DNA from: Lateolabrax maculatus
Taxonomy: Eukaryota > Chordata > Actinopteri > Acropomatiformes > Lateolabracidae
Direction: 5' to 3'
Assembly: GCA_031216445.1 (NCBI GenBank)
Contig: CM062197.1
Coordinates: 1,308,501 to 1,372,500 of the forward strand
DNA length: 64,000 nucleotides
The stretch's first letter is position 1; every line of letters begins with the position of its first letter. The notes under the pieces are model-generated. The model was not told the origin of the DNA and did no database searches. It saw only the letters and a list, made by a program, of their open reading frames with translations. This document shows positions 61,401 to 64,000 of this stretch, in pieces. The translations under genes were made by a program, and so were the position numbers.

Positions 61401-62826
61401 AGCCAGTGGAGTCGCCCCCTGCTGGCTGTTAAAGAGAACGCAGGTTTAAGGCTCTTCAGCGTTGGCTTCAGTTTTCAGACCCGGAGGTTGCCGCTTGGTT
61501 TGAAGAAGTAAAAACATCTGAGGCTTCAGCTCGTTGGGGGTCAAAGGTCACTCACTTGGCAGAGAGGATCTTGTGGTCGACGTCGTCCAGCGAGGAGCTG
61601 TGCGCCACATGAAACGTCCCGAACAGAGAGCTCCTCTTCTTCTTGATCTTCTCCGCCTGAAACACCATCACCACCCTCATCATCACCATCATCATCATCA
61701 CCATGAGTGTTGTCAGTGTGTGCTGCTGCTGTCCTCACCCCCTCTCTGGCCTGCAGCAGCTGCCTCTCTGCGCTCTGTTTCTTGATGTTGTAGTACTGAA
61801 CTTCGATCTCGTGCGTCAGCTGCAGCCACTTCTGCAGAGCCTCCGGTGGAGCCCAGCGAGCCCGCGACTCCAGCTCCCTCTCCGCCTTCTTCAACGCCAT
61901 ACGTACCTACACATATGTATACACACACACGATTAAGGATTTTCACTCTTAAAAAGGTAATATTTGCCTCAAAACGTTTTCTTTAGTTGGCTCTTAACCT
62001 GTGAGCTCAGGTTAACCAGCAGGGGAAGAAGTTCTCAGAATTACTCACACTGTGAAAATACTCCACTACAAGTAAAAGTCCTGCATTAAAAACCTCACTT
62101 AAATAATAGTATGTAAGTATTATCAGTAAAGAGTTCCTGCTGCAGTAAAGAGTTCCTGCTGCAGTAAAGAGTTCCTGCTGCAGTAAAGAGTTCCTGCTGC
62201 AGTAAAGAGTTCCTGTCAGTGTTTTATTATCTCTGATGTTTCTGGATTAATATTCCTGCTGCATTCATGTGTCTGTTGCATTTTACTGCTGCAGATGTTT
62301 CAGGTTGAGCTCATTTTAACTCCTTTATATCCTGTTGGCTAGTTTAATCTGCAGCAATGCATCATGGTCTATAAGATCATCACGTGTTTGCAGCGTCACC
62401 GTCCTGTGAGAACCTCGTATCTCTAAAAAGTCAACTAAAGCTGTCAGACAAATGTAGTGAAGTAGAAGTATAAAGTTACATAATTTGGAAATATTACAGT
62501 ACAAGTATCTCGAATATGTACTTAAGAACAGTACTTGAGTAAATGTACTACAGTAGTGGCTGAACTGTAAAGGGTTTTGGTCATTTTAAGATCAGTTGTG
62601 TTGTTGTTTCTCCATTGATTCTGAAACCCGCCGGTTGGACTCGTCTACCTGTTCCAGCTCCTCCTCGGCGTATTTCTGCCGGCTCCTCTCGTTCTCGGTT
62701 CCCTCTCGAAGCTCGCGGAGTCGCTGAGCTTCCTGCTTGGCCGAGTTGATCTCGCTCCTCAGCTCCTCCTCCACCTTCACCTTCTCCACCTGAACGCAGC
62801 GCTGCTCCTCCTGAGCCTGCTGCAGC
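55469..62826 (-). CDS. stim1: Stromal interaction molecule 1, C-terminal half (5'-partial)
   Basis: ER calcium sensor that opens Orai channels at ER-plasma membrane contacts. Exons: 62649-62826, 61739-61906, 61556-61656, 59691-59926, 57451-57514, 55469-55919; 398 residues plus stop, in frame. Seen: the end of coiled coil 1 (RQKYAEEELEQ); the SOAR/CAD channel-activating domain (VRMALKKAEREL, PPEALQKWLQLTHEIEVQYY); the basic KIKKKR patch; LFGTFHVAHSSSLDDVDHK with the Phe that marks STIM1 rather than STIM2; the inhibitory acidic DDLDDMDED segment; a Ser-rich tail with a 12-Gly run; and a C-terminal lysine-rich lipid-binding tail (NKIFKKKQGRH). Signal peptide, EF-hand, SAM and membrane segment lie beyond 64000. 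No S/T-x-I-P microtubule-tip motif is visible in the last exon. stim1a or stim1b cannot be told apart. Confidence 0.94.
56200..56306 (-). rRNA. Possible 28S rRNA fragment (D2 region), pseudogene-like
   Basis: On the minus strand this interval reads GGGGTTCGTGCAGTCTGC, then CCGGGGGATTCAACTCGG, and later GCGCATTTCCTCCGTGGCGG. As I remember it, this resembles the start and interior of the teleost 28S D2 expansion segment. It is short, internally shortened, and isolated in a stim1 intron, so if real it is an inserted fragment and not a working gene. Confidence 0.4.
57055..57450 (-). other. stim1: Open-frame extension of a stim1 exon (STIM1L-like)
   Basis: Exon 57451-57514 ends at AG|GTTGGT after the codons for SSQR, at the position equivalent to human residue 514. 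The frame stays open for 132 more codons to a second possible donor, GG|GTATCT, which has the same phase, so the longer exon would still join the last exon in frame. The encoded insert is Ser/Pro-rich (SLSSSLSHPSIGP, VTNSSSSSSSSYTEG). In mammals STIM1L arises by extending the exon at exactly this point. Splicing is inferred. Confidence 0.45.
58351..58379. repeat. (GAA)n microsatellite
   Basis: About nine GAA units in the stim1 intron 57515-59690. That intron is otherwise featureless to the eye apart from AT-rich stretches. Confidence 0.9.
60323..60517 (+). pseudogene. BED-finger / hAT-type transposase N-terminal fragment
   Basis: A 64-codon open frame on the strand opposite stim1 includes RKRFKFKSAAWDYFGYPKNK, which resembles the start of the BED zinc finger of ZBED1/hAT transposases (S-x-W-x-Y-F). 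The zinc-binding CxxC and HxxH that should follow are not found in frame. It is probably a relic of a hAT DNA transposon in the stim1 intron 59927-61555. Confidence 0.5.
61141..61457. mobile_element. Foldback (inverted-repeat) element, MITE-like
   Basis: Left arm 61141-61235 and right arm 61363-61457 are 95 bp each and reverse-complementary at roughly 85-90% of positions (GAAGAGCCTTAAACCTG outermost; GAAGTCAATGAGAAA innermost), around a 127-bp loop. The arms include CAGCCAGCAGGGGGC. No coding capacity, so non-autonomous if mobile. It lies about 100 bp from the donor of stim1 exon 61556-61656. Confidence 0.75.
62040..62560. repeat. Dispersed repeat block with 19-bp minisatellite
   Basis: ACTACAAGTAAAAGTCCTGC and GTACTTGAGTAAATGTACTA words place this in the same family as 12900-13120. 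Inside it, 62125-62215 is nearly five copies of a 19-bp unit (AGTAAAGAGTTCCTGCTGC), almost without variation, suggesting recent expansion. The 62401-62432 piece matches 15129-15160. Confidence 0.75.
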
Positions 62827-64000
62827 CTGACAACGACCACAACAACAAATTACCATTTTAACTATTGACAGCTTTGATTATTTAAACACTCACAATCATA
62901 TAATTACAAAGATCCACGTATACAAGCAGACACATACATTTAATCCAAAGCCTGTGATATTATTACTTAATTCTATTTTTTTCAAATTTAAAATATAAAA
63001 GAAAAATCCCAGTGTCTTTGGGGCTTTCAACCACACCTGATGGTCTTCCTCAGTGGATGGGGTTGTTCAGTTGTCATGGAGACAGTTCAGTGATTGTACT
63101 GCAGATCATAGTTTGTGTGACGTGACAACAACTAAACCAACGTCTATAAAAAACTAAGCAAACCCAATCCTCTGAGGAAGTCCATGAGATGTGGTTGAAA
63201 GCTTCTGAAACAAAAAGTAATTGTGTAGTACCATTAATGTTACTTTGCCTAAAGTAATTTTTACTACCACTTTTGTACTACTACTACCACTTCAGTTACC
63301 ACTACTCTACTGTTACTACCACTAATGTCACTGTGACTACTGTTTCTACTACTGTACTACAGGTACTACTACCACTAATGTTACTACTACTGTTATTACT
63401 GGTGATTCTAGTACTGTAGCACTACTACTACAACCACTAATGTTATTACTACCACTCCCACCTTCACAATAAATACTCTAAATACTGTAAATACTAGATT
63501 GTTTGGTCAAGAGTGAAGCTTCAGTATAAAGTCAGATGAACGTTGGTGCCAGCAGGAGGTGCTGTGTCTCAGTCTGGGGGTCGGCGGGGGGGTGAAGGAG
63601 GTGAAGGAATGTGCGTGTGTTTTTACGCCGTGTGTGTTTTTATAGTGTGTGTGTAACAGTATATATGTGACCTGTCCTCAGTACATCAGCACCTGTTTGA
63701 ATCTAATCTACTGACACTGTATCCAGTCCTGCTGCTGACTCGCTGAACATACAGCAGCAGTACTCACAGTACAGCTCTACCGCAGTACTACACGTAGTAT
63801 TTCTATATATTCTATATATATATATATATATATATACTACTAAACCTTCTACAGGACAAGTGAGACTTATGAGTTATTGCAGAAAAGGTAGTGGGAAATA
63901 TTGCAGTACTAATAGCTGTAGATGTGGTATTAGTCATCATTAACAGTATTATTAGTAGTTGTAACAGTATAGTTGTAGCAGTATAGTATTACTTGTTATA
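62827..64000 (-). other. stim1 intron at the right edge of the window
   Basis: No exon recognised. It contains an inverted repeat (arms 63023-63064 and 63161-63202), a TACTAC/ACTACC-rich degenerate trinucleotide stretch (63250-63440), a TG-rich patch (63609-63655) and an AT repeat (63811-63837). The next stim1 exon upstream must lie past 64000. Confidence 0.5.

Noticed and set aside
1..64000. tRNA, snRNA or miRNA genes
   Set aside because: No convincing A/B box pair or conserved hairpin could be identified by eye; absence is not proven without covariance-model searches.

Overview
This window is nuclear DNA from a teleost fish, most likely a percomorph. The evidence is compact split genes with GT-AG introns, fish-type orthologues, abundant CA/GT microsatellites, and several copies of the ACTTGTACTTTACT-type dispersed repeat and LINE tails common in spiny-rayed fish. 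There is no bacterial operon, CRISPR array or phage. Exon borders were derived by hand from splice sites, reading-frame phase and remembered family sequence; five of the seven CDS assemblies close in frame as a multiple of three.

Layout. (1) 1-12.3 kb, plus strand: pcf11 (pre-mRNA cleavage/termination factor) from within the CID domain to the stop; the first coding exon lies left of the window. (2) 12.77-19.82 kb, minus strand: ccdc90b, complete, convergent with pcf11. Its first intron contains a single-exon TRIM E3 ligase gene on the opposite strand, bracketed by two identical 102-bp direct repeats. (3) 20.57-28.05 kb, plus strand: alg8, complete in 13 exons, divergent from ccdc90b across a 750-bp shared promoter region. 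(4) 28.2-35.5 kb, minus strand: a photoreceptor guanylate cyclase-activating protein (GCAP, probably guca1c), complete in 4 exons, tail-to-tail with alg8. (5) about 40.2-49.3 kb, minus strand: rcsd1 (CapZIP), 6 exons, C-terminal end uncertain. (6) 52.9-64 kb, minus strand: the 3' half of stim1 (CC1 end, SOAR, C-terminal tail); the EF-hand, SAM and membrane exons lie right of the window.

The genes are unrelated in function (RNA 3'-end processing, mitochondrial inner membrane, ubiquitin ligase, ER N-glycosylation, visual calcium sensing, actin capping, store-operated calcium entry). The pcf11-ccdc90b-alg8 neighbourhood resembles human 11q14.

I found no convincing unknown system. The best leads are: the 102-bp repeats framing the nested TRIM gene; a phase-matched 132-codon alternative extension of a stim1 exon at exactly the place where mammalian STIM1L differs from STIM1; splice sites of ccdc90b and rcsd1 built directly out of microsatellites; a candidate premature poly(A) site in a pcf11 intron; a Lys in the fourth calcium loop of the GCAP; a possible 28S rRNA fragment; and a 95-bp-arm foldback element plus a BED/hAT-type fragment in stim1 introns.
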